Below, piece by piece: positions 1-13,314 of a stretch of DNA of 64,000 nt. The notes beneath the pieces are model-generated. The model ran no database searches. It saw only the letters and a list, made by a program, of their open reading frames with translations, and had not been told where the DNA came from. Location: assembly GCA_013399015.1 (NCBI GenBank), contig VWZX01009068.1, forward strand, positions 614,816 through 678,815, given 5' to 3'. A program made the position numbers and the translations under genes. This stretch comes from Galbula dea (taxonomy: Eukaryota; Chordata; Aves; Piciformes; Galbulidae). Every line of letters starts with the position of its first letter. The stretch's first letter is position 1.

Positions 1-3000
1 TAGATTAATTATAAACTAATTAATGTATTAATGGGCAATACAAATAAATTGTTTTAATATAGATTTATTTTTTTTTTTACATTTAGATTTCTAATTAATA
101 TTCAGCCTGAACTAAGTATACACCATGTTAGGCTGCAGCCTACTGAAGAAATATATGAAGAATATGGAATATATGAAATATATGAAGAAACATAGGAGAA
201 TGAATTCAGAAGAAGGTTATCATGGAATCAGAGGATAATTTGGTTTGTAAGAGATCTTTGAAGGTGTCTACCTCAGCCCCTTGAAAGCAAGTCCAAATGC
301 TGCACATGGCCTTCTCCAATTGAAATCTGAGTATGTCAAAGGATGGAGATTTGACAAGCTGTCAGAGAAGATACTTTTCCTCTTATTTATTTGGAATTTC
401 CTGGATTTCAGTTTGTGTCTGTCATCTCATGTGTTTTCCCTATGCTCATCCAAGAAGAGCCTGGCTCTGTTACCTCTATATTGACCCATCAGGTAACTGA
501 AGACAGCAATATGATCTCTTACTAGTCTTACACTTAAGGCCAAACAAATCTAATTCTCTCAGTCTCTTGCAGCATGTCCTCCAAAGCAAAGTGCAGAGCC
601 CATGTTTTTTGCAGGGCTATATATCTCCAGATCACTGCAGCTATAAAGCTGGGACAAGCTTTGCAAGAGAATTAGAATAGCTGTTGATCTAGAAGAATCT
701 CAGATATATTCACCCAGCCATGTGTTATAGAACAGGGAAGAAAATTCCCATTTCTGTCCCACTATGATGAATTGAGAGTTCTGACTGCACATTAATGAAT
801 TCTGATCAGTTTTCTGAAGCTGCCTGTGTGGGACTATGATAATCCTGGATACATCTATGTGAGTATGTGCCAAATGCTTCTGATAATGGCAAACTAGACA
901 CCATAGCTGGTCACTAAATCTTAACTGCTCATTTACTGAACCTAAACAAGAAAAATACTGAGCTTTTCCTACCTGCCTGAGAAGGGATTGGAGATCCAGA
1001 AATACTTCAAGTAGGAAAGAAGGATTGAGGTAATATGTGAAGAGCTTAAGGGTTCAGAGAAGGATTTCCAAAAGGAAAAAGAAGTTAAAGGCACCATAGG
1101 GAGCTCTAGACAGGAGGCAGAAAGACAGACAGTATTTTATAGTGGGAAAGACTGCTGTAGTTGCAGGATCATCCAAGGTTAGTGAAAATAATAGTAGAAC
1201 AATTCCTTAGTGAAAAAAGAATCTGCAGCCTTGGAACATCTCTGCCTTTAACTATTGCATACAGGCTAAAAGTAGCTTATAGCACAAACCTCCTTTAGGT
1301 TAGGACCCACCACAACCTTATAAGAAGTCTCTGACAGAAGAAACTTAACCAGATCTGTTACAACATATCCTGCCACTACTAATAAGCAATAATGAATTCC
1401 TCTAAAGTAAGGGAAAGGAAAGTAGTGCACTGCACCACTTGTCTGTTCCCACACTACTCTTTAATCCTATAGATAAAAGGGTATCAGGAGTCAGTGGGTG
1501 AAAACTGAAGCTTGCTGAGTGCAAGCAAAAACACATATTTCAACAATGATAGTAAACAACCACTTAAACCATTTATCAAAGGATGTGATTCAGTCACTTG
1601 AAGTCTTTACATCAAAACTAAGCATATTTTTTAAAATGTGTGTTGTAATTCCATACACAACTAGTGTGGAATTGCTAAAATTACATGGTCTATTTAAGTA
1701 TGACTAGGTTATGGCTGTGGCAATAGATGTTCTTAGCCTGAAACTCAACAGATGTAATTTTCTTCTGGTTTAAGTTAAAGTGAATTGTCCTTTGGCTTCT
1801 CTAGGCCAGGATTTCACCAGATAGCTGCAAAACTTTATTCTTGAAACTGCTGGGTTGATTTTTATCACAAGCAGGAGCTGATGATGAAATTAAAGGAGAA
1901 CATGACCTCATGAAAGCAAATGACTTTACTGTTGAATGTTCAGAGCTTTGAAATAAATACTGCTTAGTAACATAGAGATTGGAAGAAAAGTCACAGAATG
2001 AGAAAGATTATTCTGTAAAACATGCCAGAAGAGAGCCACATAAATCTGAATGTATCACAATACAGAAAGGTACTTGTTCCATTAACTGATCTTAAATAGG
2101 TATTAAATAAAATGTTGTCACTTTACTTTTTTTAAAAAGGCTATTTGAATGCATATCAAGCCAACACTGTTTCATGTTTCCTGCATTTTCACATCATCTT
2201 TATAAATACTGATTGATTTGAGGTGATGTTTTACTAAATTAAAGCAACTAAAAAACCCTCCAAATGTCTAAATTGATGTTGGATAGAACATGTATTAGAA
2301 GCTTAGTCGCTTAATTTGCCTCCAATATGACTCCATTAAACTAAGTAAGCATAATACCAGAACCCAAAGCATTTTAACCATATGGAGGAAACAACTTTTT
2401 AGGATATAATCCATTTTTTTTTCCAGTATGTGTAGATATTAGAATAAACATGTGAGTAGGAAACTAAAAAGACTGTTTTAACACTCACATGTACATGCTG
2501 TTTCACCAGGGTTTTGGAAAGCTTCAAAGCAGATCTAAAATCAAAGCTTTATCTTCTAGTTCAGAAATAATGCTACCTAAGTAGAGACCATTTCATAACA
2601 GGCTATGACAGGGCTTTAATTGTTTACTATGATGCCACTGCAGTCTGTGTTTGCAGACCAGAAAAGTATAAAAGATTCATACTAGTATAATCTAAAAGTC
2701 TACTACATTATATGTAGTAAAAGTTGATGATTACAGAGGAAAGCACAACTGAGGGAGTCAGAGACAAGTAGCCAAGCTGTATACATACTGAAAGGACATA
2801 AAATACCAAAGAAATTCAAATTTGACAGCTTATACAGTCAAACTGAAAGGGGGTGTGTGGAATTTTGGGTTTGTTGGTTTGAGGGTTTATTTTTTTGCTT
2901 ATTTTTTCTCATTAAGCCTATCTTCAGTGAGATCCAACAAACAAAAAGAAAGGCCATGACCAATTTTCAACACTGAATCTAATCTATATTATCAGGCCTT

Positions 3001-3588
3001 TCAAATGAATGTTGTAGCATGATTACTAGTCCTGTAGAGTGTTAAAAATTAATGATCAAGTTCTCAGTGTCACAAGCACAACAGTTTTACAAAATAATGG
3101 AGACTATCAGTGCCTTACTTATCCCATGTTCCCAGCTGTATTACAACTAGCACAGACTAAATACTATTAAGCAGCTTTTTCAGGTCCCTTTTAGTTCTGT
3201 TACAAATCATGCACAGAAAATGGATGACTGACAGGTTTACATGCACAATAAACTGGTTTTTTGGCCAGTTTAATCCATGAGCTGGACCAAAGGTAAAGGT
3301 TACTTTTTCAAAGTACCAAGTAGCTTTTCAGATAGAGCTGAAATAATACACTCTTCAGTGAATTCATTATCTCTCCAGCCTTCCACTTTCTTTCAGCTTT
3401 TAACATATATATGCATTTCCCTCGGGTTAAGCTAATGCCTTTCTCAATTCCTAGATTACTTTAACAACAAGGATGGAAGATGATAACAAAATGAACTCCC
3501 CAAACCCATTCTGAAGTGCATGAGGTTTGAATTTTAAGTATTTTGTTGTTTCAAAGTAAGAGCTATAAACAGTACCTTCTGAACACAG
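1..3588. other. Non-coding AT-rich unique sequence
   Basis: No gene, RNA gene or recognised mobile element was seen. Open frames are 62-69 codons at most and match no family I know. Local structure includes a T-run near 68-80 and a degenerate short tandem array of 'ATATGAA'-like units around 145-190. A T/G-rich low-complexity stretch lies near 2865-2910. The absence of CpG clusters argues against a promoter island. This is probably intergenic or intronic. Confidence 0.7.
145..190. repeat. Degenerate ATATGAA-type tandem repeat
   Basis: Several imperfect copies of a 7-10 bp unit built on 'ATATGAAGAA' and 'ATATGAA' run head to tail. It is a short, eroded microsatellite-like array with no sign of function. 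Confidence 0.5.
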
Positions 3589-3764
3589 GGGCTTTTTACA
3601 GGCTGCCCAGAGAGGTGGTAGATATCCCATCCAGCTCAGGTTGTCTGGGGGCCTGAGCAACCTGCTCTAGTTGCAGATGTCCCTGCTGACCGCAGGGATT
3701 GGACTAGCTGACCTTTAAAGGTCTCTTCCAACCCAAACCATCCCATGATTCTATGATCCTATGA
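3589..3764 (+). mobile_element. CR1 LINE 3' fragment (plus strand)
   Basis: This is the 3' untranslated end of a chicken repeat 1 (CR1) non-LTR retrotransposon, a family that copies itself by target-primed reverse transcription and is usually 5'-truncated. The sequence shows the conserved phrase 'GGCTGCCCAGAGAGGTGG' near 3601. It then has 'CAACCTGCTCTAG', 'TTGGACTAG' and 'GGTCTCTTCCAACCC', and ends in octamer-like repeats ('ATTCTATGAT') as CR1 does in place of a poly-A tail. Only about 175 bp remain, with no coding sequence. The stretch from 'CAACCTGCTCTAG' to 'TTGGACTA' closely resembles the same part of the copy ending near 27754, so both probably belong to one subfamily. The 5' limit is approximate. 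Confidence 0.93.
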
Positions 3765-6700
3765 ATCAAATAGAAAAGGTTTGACTTGTGAAATGCCTCC
3801 ATGCTCTCCTCTCAGCCACCAGTCAAATCAAATAAATTTACAATTGCATCACAGAAAGCAAATCAATGATACCTTTCAGAAAATTAATTAAGAACAAGGA
3901 ACTAGACCACTAGCTATTCTAGGTGAGGCAGAATATTAGAGAGGTTTCAATTTTAAAATGTGAAAAAGGACTTTGAAGAAAAGCAACAAGAACAAGTACT
4001 TATGTGTCCTGCTGTGAACTATTATCAGTTCCTGTCAAGTCTTTCTGTGATATTTAAAAAACAGAGAAATTGGAAAGTAAACAGTAAATGACTGACTCAT
4101 TTGTCAGATTCATGACACCAGCTCTTGGTGTCTTGCTAATATAGATGATATTAAACTTTGTCAGATTTTGAACTCTCAAACATTTCTCAAGGATGTTGTA
4201 CCTCCTTGGATGAGTTTTCAGACATGAGGCTTGATTTTCTTCTTACCCTGTCATAGACCCTGAGAAAGCTCCAATGCTTCATAGATGACAAAGTAGAAAC
4301 CACTGTTTTGCTCTAAAAAAATCCAAGAACTGAAATAGCTTGTCTGCCTTTAGTGGCCTCTGGAATTCCTCTGACTTTAAGTAAGTAAAATTTAAAATAT
4401 CTATAATTTAGTCAAGTAAACAACTTCTAGTGTCAAGAGAGATGTCAAGATACCTGCAATAAAACTGTCATTTTCAGGTTCTTAAACTGGATATTACAAA
4501 GCTTAACAGATTATTCTGTGCTAAGAAACCAACACATTTAGGTGTCTCAAGCAGCTGATGCAAATCTTATTTTTTAAGTCCCTACACAAAATTGCTCAAG
4601 ATCTACAAAAGGAGAAAGTTTACACTACAGGTCAGAAGCTTTTCATACAACTAAAAGCCTTGAGCTCTTTAAATTCAATCGTATCACAAAGAAAAGCAGA
4701 AAATGCTTGGCTCCTGCTTTATCTGTTTATCTGTGGGGTATTCTCTGCTTGGAAAGAAAACCTTCTGCAAGTGCACTGCTTCTGGGATCTGAAAAAGGCA
4801 CTGAAATTTTTGGGGGGTGCACAAAGGTCATAGAATCTTAAATGACTAAGAGAGACCCCAGCTTGTACCCTGAGCAAACACACGCACAGCTTCTGTAGAA
4901 CCAATGTAAATAAGCTTAACAACTTGTGTTTGTAATAGAAACTTGTATTCTTTAAAGCTTTTCTTATTCAAGGTAAAGAAGGCTTTGCTGAGTAATATCA
5001 CTTGCTGCTGCATGGTACCAGCCTCTTACAGCTGGTAAGGTCTCGTGCTTCCTGGAGACAGACTGTCTTAGAGAGAGAACATGCAAAGATGCACTCATAC
5101 ACATCTACTCTACCAGCAAGAATGAGTTGGGTTTTAAGAGTGAAACCACCATGTGTCAGGGAAAATAAAAATTCATTTTTAAGGCACTGGAATAGCATAT
5201 AAACCCCAGGATTCCATTCCCATGGTACATCTACTTTTTCAGTCAGTTCCTAATGATTCTGAAGACACTATCAAGCAACAGAATGAGCAGGAAAACATTC
5301 CTGTGGAGATACATTCTGGGGCACCTTAGTAAACAGCTAGGAAAACATTATAAGTTTTAATCTTTGCTTACAGAAACCAAGACTGAGGCCTGGAGCAGTT
5401 CCCCTGCCATCAAGAAAAAGCCTACAGAACTGAACAAGATCTCTGACTCCATCAGGTCTGATACTTCTTTGTTTTTATCAGAGACACCTACACTATGCAA
5501 TCTATCCTAAACTTGCCAAATTTTATGTTAACATGAGTTACTGTGTTTGCCTTTTATATATCTCAGTAAAAGCTAGAAATTAATGATAGTTAGCAGCATT
5601 CCTATTTGTAGTCCAAATTATTTATAGCAAGTTTCTGTTCTGCCAATACTGCCTGATTGCTCATAGGACTCAGAGATGGCCCTGTAGGCTTGCTTTCTTC
5701 AGAATAAAGATCTAGCTACTCATCTGATAAAGTTAGAAAGAGAACTAAAGAGGTTTTCTGTAAAGTTAGGTCTTTTAGAAAGTTAGACTTTAATTTTTCT
5801 ATAAAGAATCAGATAGTTAAGATAATATTACTTTATAATAGTTTGCTGTCAGTCCATGAGGTTGAATTTGTTTCTGTTTGCCTAGATTGATTCCACTGAC
5901 ACAAACGTTCTTCTAAAAACTTCAAAATGGGCAGATATGCTGCTGAAGGTTTTAGAATGACAGTACTGAATCAAGCAGATTTTGGTCAAATGCCTGAACT
6001 TCCAGGTTTATTTCCAAACAACAGCCATGCTACTGAGATGACATTAACAGGTTAGTGAAGACCTCAGGATTTTTTTTCCCCATGCTTTTATAAACACTAC
6101 ATGTGCCAATCTTCATTTATATGGAACTAACAGTTAGAATAATCCTTGCTAGCAGACCAGCAGTTTCATTTTCTATTTATTTTTTACTCCTAGATACAGG
6201 TTATCACTTCTCCCCTCTTGAGCACATTAAGCACTTTGAGTTAATAGGATATAAAACTCTATTATTCTGCACAGAGTGTAACTCCCTCTCATTTCCATTG
6301 TGTTTATCCTTTAACAAGGTAATAAATATCAGCTAGTCACTCAGGGAGGGGCCAGATATGGACATCAAGCCGAGCTTCACTGTCCAAAGGTGACTTGGAG
6401 GCAGAGAGGGTCAGACTTCTGTTGGTCTCCTCAGGGCTGCCTGTTTGATGATGATGTGTTTATATATAGCTATGTATTTACAAAATTGTTAAGATCTTTA
6501 TCACTGCCCTTGACAACTGGACACCTTTCAAAGGTGACAGCTGGTCCTATTTCAAAGACTGAATGCACTAACCTTCCTGTCTGATTGGACTCTCAGTTGT
6601 GTTGACTGGAAAAGGTGGAACTGTTTGACACTTTCAAACTCACATATACTATGAAAGAGCCATTTGGCAGAGAATATATTATCCTGAATACTTAAAGTTT

Positions 6701-7814
6701 AAAAAATTTAAAAGCCTCTTTTAAAGTCTTACAAGTGAAAGTATTAAGCTACATTTTTTTAGTTGTTGTCACCAAGGAACCCCATAACAACCAGTTGTAT
6801 AGGTTTGGTTGTTTTTTGTCATTGGTTTTAATTTTACTCCTGCAATATCCATCTCTGAGGCACACAGACAACATATTGCAGTTGATATATTATGTTCAAA
6901 CACCTCAAACAATCTCAACAGAATTGATTTCTGTTGGCTTCCTTGTTGATAAACCATTCAAATGCTTCAATACCTGTGGCACCTCTTCAGAATTTGAAGG
7001 CACACATTTTGTTCCACACCAGAAACTTAAGTTATTGTTTTGAGTCAACCTTTTACATCCTGTCCTTTAATAAATCTAGTGAAACTAGTCATCTCCTGTA
7101 CATCAAAGAAACTATTTATCTTCCACAGAACCGTGAAAGCAGCCTCCAAAACTCCTGTTTGAAGGTTGCAATGAGTCAGATCCTGCTTTTTTAAGGGGGA
7201 ACATGATTTAGGTTCTGTTCACTCTGCAGACAAATAGTTTTGACAAAGACTTGTCCTTCTTGAGTACAGTGGCTAGGATTTCTGTGTAAAATACCAAGTT
7301 GGCAAACAGAGCAGAGCTGATAAACTCTAGCTGGGACTCCATGCAGCTCTGGTGACTGCTGGCAGATTGATGAACAAGCAGAGTATTTCCCCTCCAGAGC
7401 ATGCAAGCTACAGATTTGTCTTTTAGGAAACAGAGCACTGTTTTCCCTCACCTTCTCCCCAGGAGATGGAGAAAAATATTTGCAGTCACGACTACATTAA
7501 CAAGAAAGTATGAACTGAGGACACTAGAAACCACAGCCCTTTCCCCCAGGCCTCAGAAAAAAGTCTGTGTTTCACTGGAAACTCAACTTAGGAAAAGTAA
7601 ATATATTTTTGTTTAATCTAGAAACATGAGGGCTTGTTTCTGATTTCTGTACAAGAGCAGTAGGATTTCTTTCTTGGCACTGCAAATAATATTTGGATGG
7701 GGTTGAGGATCTTTGTCTATATGCCTAAGGATGAAACCTTTAAAGGGGAACTGGCAAATCCCACGAACCTTTCACCTGTTGGCAGTGAGCAATTAGTAGA
7801 AATGAGTTTTCTTT
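3765..7814. other. Non-coding AT-rich unique sequence
   Basis: No supported gene or clear repeat. Frames of up to 102 codons occur on both strands and often overlap on opposite strands (for example around 4998-5202), as expected of chance frames. A weak 'GGTCATAGAATC' near 4826 recalls the reverse-strand CR1 end, but nothing around it supports a CR1 copy. Confidence 0.65.
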
Positions 7815-8222
7815 CCATTGGGGTGTCTGTGTCAAGGTATTGGTAGCAGGGTCTGCAGGGAAGACTCTGTGAGGAGAGCTCTAGGGCTACTTCATGCTGG
7901 ACACAGCTAGTTCCTGCCAGCGCCACAACAGTCCCATCACAGGACACATCTGAGCCTGCCATCAGCCAGGCTAGTGGCATCTCTGGGAAAATGTATTTAA
8001 GAAAGGGCAGAAAACACTGAGGTAGAGCAAATAATTCCCTGCAGCCCATGGACAGACTATGCTGGTGCAGATATCCACACAGCAGTCCATAAAGGACCCC
8101 CTGCTGGGGCAGGTGGATGTGCCCTGGATGAACTGCAGACTGTGGTGAGCCTTCACTGGAGTAGGGAAAAGGATGAGAAGGAAGAATCAGAAGAGATAAA
8201 TAACCTGAGCTGTTATATGCAA
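7815..8222 (+). mobile_element. Old LTR-type repeat with internal ~30-bp units
   Basis: A block clearly richer in G+C than its surroundings. It holds three diverged units that start 'GCAG' and end near 'GGWGCAG', at about 8041-8070, 8082-8112 and 8135-8164. A TATA-like 'TATTTAAG' lies upstream at about 7993. The order of phrases ('TGGACACAGCTAGTTCCTGCC', 'CAGGACACATCTGAGCCTG', 'GGGAAAA.GTATTTAAGAAAGGGCA', then the GCAG units and a 'GGAAAAGGATGAGAAGGAAGAA' tail) resembles, from memory, an interspersed avian endogenous-retrovirus LTR. I cannot assign a subfamily. Both edges are uncertain and I saw no target-site duplication. A 110-codon reverse-strand frame crosses it but is not thought to be a gene. 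Alternatively it could be a non-LTR or unclassified repeat, or a decayed exon. Confidence 0.55.
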
Positions 8223-11200
8223 ACAGAATAAACAGGTTTTGTTCCCAAGAGCTTATGAATCAGACCTAGAGATAGATTTGATCATTCTAGCAAAGTTATT
8301 TTCTCTCCCCTACACTGCTTTGGACCCACCAGGTCTCACAACAATTCTCAGTTAGCTCTAACCAAAAATCAAATTCAGCTGAAAGCTTGCATGTTCCAAT
8401 TTTATCCAAATTTGGCAAAAAAATAATTCTTTAGATCATCATCAATCTTCCAAAAGTGGGTAACAATATTCTTTGAATGGTTTGGCTAGTTTTTGAACAT
8501 TCATCTAGTCATATATTCTTAAACTTTACTGCAGCTGATCTTACTGTGAGTCAAAGTGTGACAATCTCATAGTGCAGCAAGAAGCTGTGACACAGTTTTC
8601 CTTGTTTAATATAAGTGTACATGGCATAATTAAAAGCTATCATAAGTGAGGAGGTGTATATTGGCTATACTACATATTTTTTCAGCCCCAAATAAAATCT
8701 GAACAGTCTTTTGCTGCATACAAGGTATTAAAATAGCTCCTAAATAAAACCCTACTGAGATTAAAACTGAATTCTTAACTTTTCACAGACATGATTGATT
8801 GGCCATTGCAAATTGTTGAAACCCAACTGATTAGGTGCTTGGATAATCAATTGCATAATGATTGGCAGATAATGATGAAGAACCAATAAGACTCATGCTT
8901 AGAAACAAATGACAAAACAAACTCAAGGCTAGGAAGAGCTTCACATTTATATGCAAAGATGAAAATCATTTTCCTCCCAATAGTTATTAAAAGAAACAGA
9001 AGAGAGATGGTTACATTTCATTTTTGGAATGAACAGTTCATCATTGCACAAAGTTTTTCATCAGTAATCAGCCATTACCAAAACTAAAAAAAAAGCCAAA
9101 CAGCTTCTTTCCAGCTCAACAGAGAAGCCATCAAATCTTTTTTCCACCATAAAAGATCTGCAGACATTGGACATTACTGCTTGAGGTGCCTAAGCAGTGT
9201 GGCAGGCTGAAGCTAAACCTGTGTGGTTGACTTTCACATCATCTTCTATACATGCCCAACACAAATACTTTAAGAACTACAAAGTCTGAAGTCAAAAGAG
9301 GCAAAGAAGCAACTCACTCTCACTCTCTCCTAGCCAGGACTGACAGACCTTAGCTTTCTGCAGGCTCCATGAGGAGAAGCAGCCAGGATACCTGAGCTGT
9401 TGGCTGCTGCAGGTAATATACCAACTTAATCACTGCAAGAACTTTTACATCTAGGCAGGCAGGACACAGTCCTCCTGGACCATAAATGGTTTGGAGTGGT
9501 CCCTGTTCTCTCACTGTTAGAGTCTGCAGTGTATCAGATGGCTGAATGTTAACCAACAGGTCTATTTTGTGACACATGCAAGAGACAGGTTTAGGGTGAA
9601 GGCTGTGACTATTGTTCTGAAACATCCAAGAAATAGTGAACATGATTTTGGCAGGAGAGAAAGAGGCTTTTTTTGGCACTGAATATGCTGAAGTGACAGA
9701 TTTGGAGATTTCTGAGTGAGAAAACTTTGTGACAGTTTACATGCCTATGTGTATATATGTGTTTATTTATAGAAAAGGGAGAGAGAGCTTAAAGTTCACA
9801 GATATATATAGAGAAAGATTTATGTTGCTTACTCATTCTGCTCATTTCTGGTCAGTAGGTGCTAGATCTTCCTACCAGTACTACCCAATACCCAATGCAG
9901 TGGATGAAGATAAAATTAATGACACCCATTGACCCTTATATTTTTTGGCCTTTAAATTTTTATGAGAGGATTTCATAGTCATAAAATTTGAACTCAATTT
10001 TTCATTATAGATTTCTTCTGCCTGATTTGTCAGCTACAATAAATAAGATTTTGTTGGATTAATATTGGTATGCTCTTCAACAGCAACCACTTTGAGTCAC
10101 ACCTGAGCCTAGCCTATCTCTACTTTCACTACAAAAGGGAAATCCAAGCACTACAAAGAAACTTATCAAGAAAAGCAATCAAATAAAATGTATGACTAAT
10201 GGTGTCTATTCCTTACAGTGAACATTTTTGCTCTAATCATTTGGCATTTGAAAGTTGTTCAGATTCCTGTGAAATAAACCTATTTTTTTCCTGTTATATG
10301 TCAGCCTTGGGTTAGTTATTGCATTCAGCTAGAGTTTAACAGCAGTGTAATACCAAGCAGCATCAATGTCTTACTCTACATAGTGATTGAACAAGTTAAT
10401 TGCTCTTTTTAAATTAAATACAATAAATAGACTGGGAAGCAAAGATGATTAAATAGCTACTTTTATAAGCATGACTGTGGTGTCTCCTGATTACTTCACA
10501 ACACCACTGTAGTACTTCAAAAAAAATAAAGATCTTTTGCATTTTCTTTTGTTTTTCTTTTGTTTGATTGGGGGTTTTCTGCTTGTTTGGGTATTTTTAG
10601 GGGGGAAAAAAAAAGAAAAAGAAAGGAATATAGAAAAGTGAAAAAGAGACTGAGTTTAAAGCAATATACAAAATGTATGAAACATCATCCCTATTTTAGG
10701 AGGCCATTCCTACTCACTTGTTTGGCAATACCTTCTACTCATATGCTCCTGGAGGACACTTAATCAAATTTTAAATAATGTACTTTCTTTTGCACCAAAA
10801 AGGACCAATGAAAAGTTTACCAGATCAGTTATTGGCTATAGTCATATAAGGAGGTGACCAGATAGCAGAGTGTTAAACATTGTTTAAATTGTGGGAAATG
10901 TTAGTTGTAGTAAAACTAACCCATGACTATTACGTTGGAAATAGAAGGGTTAATCCACTTTGTCCAGAATGTAGAAGGATAATTGTAGATAGCTTTCATA
11001 AGGCACATCTCACATATTGACCTTGACACACCCTTAAGTGTATTTCTGGCTATTCTTTCCTATACAGTGGCAGCAGGCATGCTCTTTAAAGTCATAGTCC
11101 AGGGCACAGGGCTTGTAACAGAACACAGAAGTCCCTTCCTAACTCATACACCTGCAGTATGTGCTTAGGACTTAACTTCTAACAAAACAGACAGCCGATG

Positions 11201-13314
11201 TTTACCGGGGTTTGCATATGGGAAAAGAAGCAAAACAAGTGAAGAGACTTGCCTTAGGGTAGGTAAAAGACAGGAACAGAAGTGTCCTGCCTCTAGGCAA
11301 CGTTACTGTCTGCCTTCCTGAGGTTATGTTTGATTCATAGGAAGTGAACCTGCCTATTTTCATGTCTCTGTGTTGACTTTAAGAAGCACTGGATGTTTTG
11401 CACTCTTTTTAAATATTCATCTGGGTTATCAATTGCTTCATGTTAACTGTGGTTTTGTAAAGCAGTCAATGTATTGAACAAGGTGTTCCTAAGTACTTGC
11501 ATCCTAGTCATGTGCACATAATCACAATTAACATAGAAAAGTTCATTCAAAGCATAAGACTGATACTGATTATCCTGAAATTTGGAGTTGTGTAGAGTGT
11601 TTAACTTCCAGATTACAGATCTAGACCTAAAAATACCCACTTGTATCAAAAACCCATGTGTGTATAGCTAAATTTGAAAGCCAGGATGTTTGTTTTATCT
11701 ACTTCAAGCTACTTTTGGAAGTTAGTTGAAGTTCCTTTCAGAATACTCCAATTTCTTGAATAGTTAATGGAAAGAGATAAACTTGAAGCCACCTAAAACA
11801 CCTTTCATGAATGACTGTACCTGAGCTCAACCCACATAGGACATAAACATGAGCATATACAGAATAACATTTGCATGCAGAACTGTTTGTCTGGGGAAAC
11901 AGATAGCTGTGTCTATATGCCTGAATCCTGCCAGCAGAATTGTTCTCTTTGTTGAGTTCTAAAGGACAGTGTATGCAAAATTACAGGAGATATTTTGAAT
12001 CATTTATCATCTTGATTATAAGAGGTACTGAGGTTGAAAGCAAGCTAGTAATTTTCACAATTAAGTGTGGGTTTGTGATAAGCTACTTAAAAATTTCTTT
12101 CCCTTAGTTCAGGTTGCCTTGTTGGCTTCACATATCCTTGCAAGTTATATTAAGTTTTGAAATACATTATAAAGATAAATATTGGACCTTTCTGCATGTG
12201 GCATTATCAGTTAGTGGGTAATTTATAGAAATCCTTTATAAAACTTTCCAAACTTTAGAGTTATAGGAAAAATAAGTCTTTCCTGTCTCTGTCAGTTGCA
12301 TTGTGACAGTTTGTGAGTATAATATAAACCTAAGTCATGACACATATATCCATGTCTCTCCTGAAATGTGGCTGCAAGACTTACAGAGCTTCCTTGTTTC
12401 ACATTGAGCTACCCATCAGATAAAATCAGTGTTAACATAATAAGCTAGTTATTGCTGGTGTTTGGGAAAAAAAAAGAATTATAATAGGACAAGTAGGGTA
12501 GGAGTTCAACAGCTGCAGAGTAGCACTGAAAGAGCAGTAGTGGCCTGAAGCAAGAATCAAAGTAATTACATCTCTCACAGGAAGTGGTGAGCAGGAGAGT
12601 TAGATGAATTAGATGAAAGAAAAATAACCAGTTCACTTTCCTATTCATTTGGAAGAGAAATGGTTTCTTCTAGAGTAGAGACCTTCCAACCACAACCCTC
12701 CCTCCTCTAACCCCAAATACCACCACTTTTAAGTAGCCAGGATTCAAACAGTGGTTTAAATCACCCACACAGAAAGTAAAATGCAAATGCATGAGAGCAT
12801 ACCTGAATTCCACAGAGTAGCACCAATGTCACCATGCTGTGTGCATGACTTCAGTACCTCTGTACTGCCATAGCTTTACTACTACTGAATAAATGCATCA
12901 GTATAACATTAACTAGTAAACCAGAAATTTCATTCAGCTCTTTGCAGTATGGATATAATACTAACATCTTGTTCAATGTAATTTTGTCCCACCTCAGCTA
13001 AAGCATATTATCTGCATGGGAGTGCTATGTGTGATGTGAGGGATAAGGTTAGAACTGGGGAAAGAAGCAGGATGTGTCTGCAAAAAAATATCCTTTAACC
13101 ATGACTGAAATATCATGCCCAGTTCTGCAGTTTAAGCTCCTGAAAAAATGGAGACATTTTAAAGCTCTCCTGTGTTTTAAAACACATGCCCCACAGAGAG
13201 AGAGCTCACAAACTCAGTCTACTTAATCTACTTCAGGGAAGGCCAGAAAGACAATTTATGATTATCTATAAGTGCCTATGCAGGGAAAGAACCCTTTTAC
13301 TGAATGTTTCCACG
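8223..13314. other. Non-coding AT-rich unique sequence
   Basis: No supported gene. The stretch holds a cluster of ATTGG/CCAAT-type pentamers around 8795-8892, a purine-rich low-complexity patch at 10595-10640, and a small perfect hairpin at 10900-10920. Frames of up to 109 codons (reverse strand, 9350-9679) have no recognisable domain. Confidence 0.65.
10595..10640. repeat. Purine-rich low-complexity patch
   Basis: A G-run followed by a long A/G run ('GGGGGGAAAAAAAAAG' and onward), preceded by a T/G-rich stretch from about 10541. It inflates a 67-codon lysine-rich frame, which I do not regard as a gene. Confidence 0.6.

Noticed and set aside
4824..4870. 'GGTCATAGAATC' resembling a reverse-strand CR1 end
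   Set aside because: The following bases do not continue into the CR1 consensus.
4998..5202. Two overlapping 66-codon frames on opposite strands
   Set aside because: Mirror frames over the same bases are a typical chance artefact.
7717..8049. 110-codon reverse-strand frame
   Set aside because: Mostly lies inside the GC-richer repeat at 7815-8222, antisense to it. Higher G+C lowers stop frequency and explains its length.
9350..9679. 109-codon reverse-strand frame
   Set aside because: No domain, no signal of codon structure, and no neighbouring exon-like segments.
10900..10920. Perfect hairpin GTTAGTT / AACTAAC with a 7-base loop
   Set aside because: The stem is only 7 bp and does not extend. 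Too short for a microRNA precursor or a meaningful cruciform.
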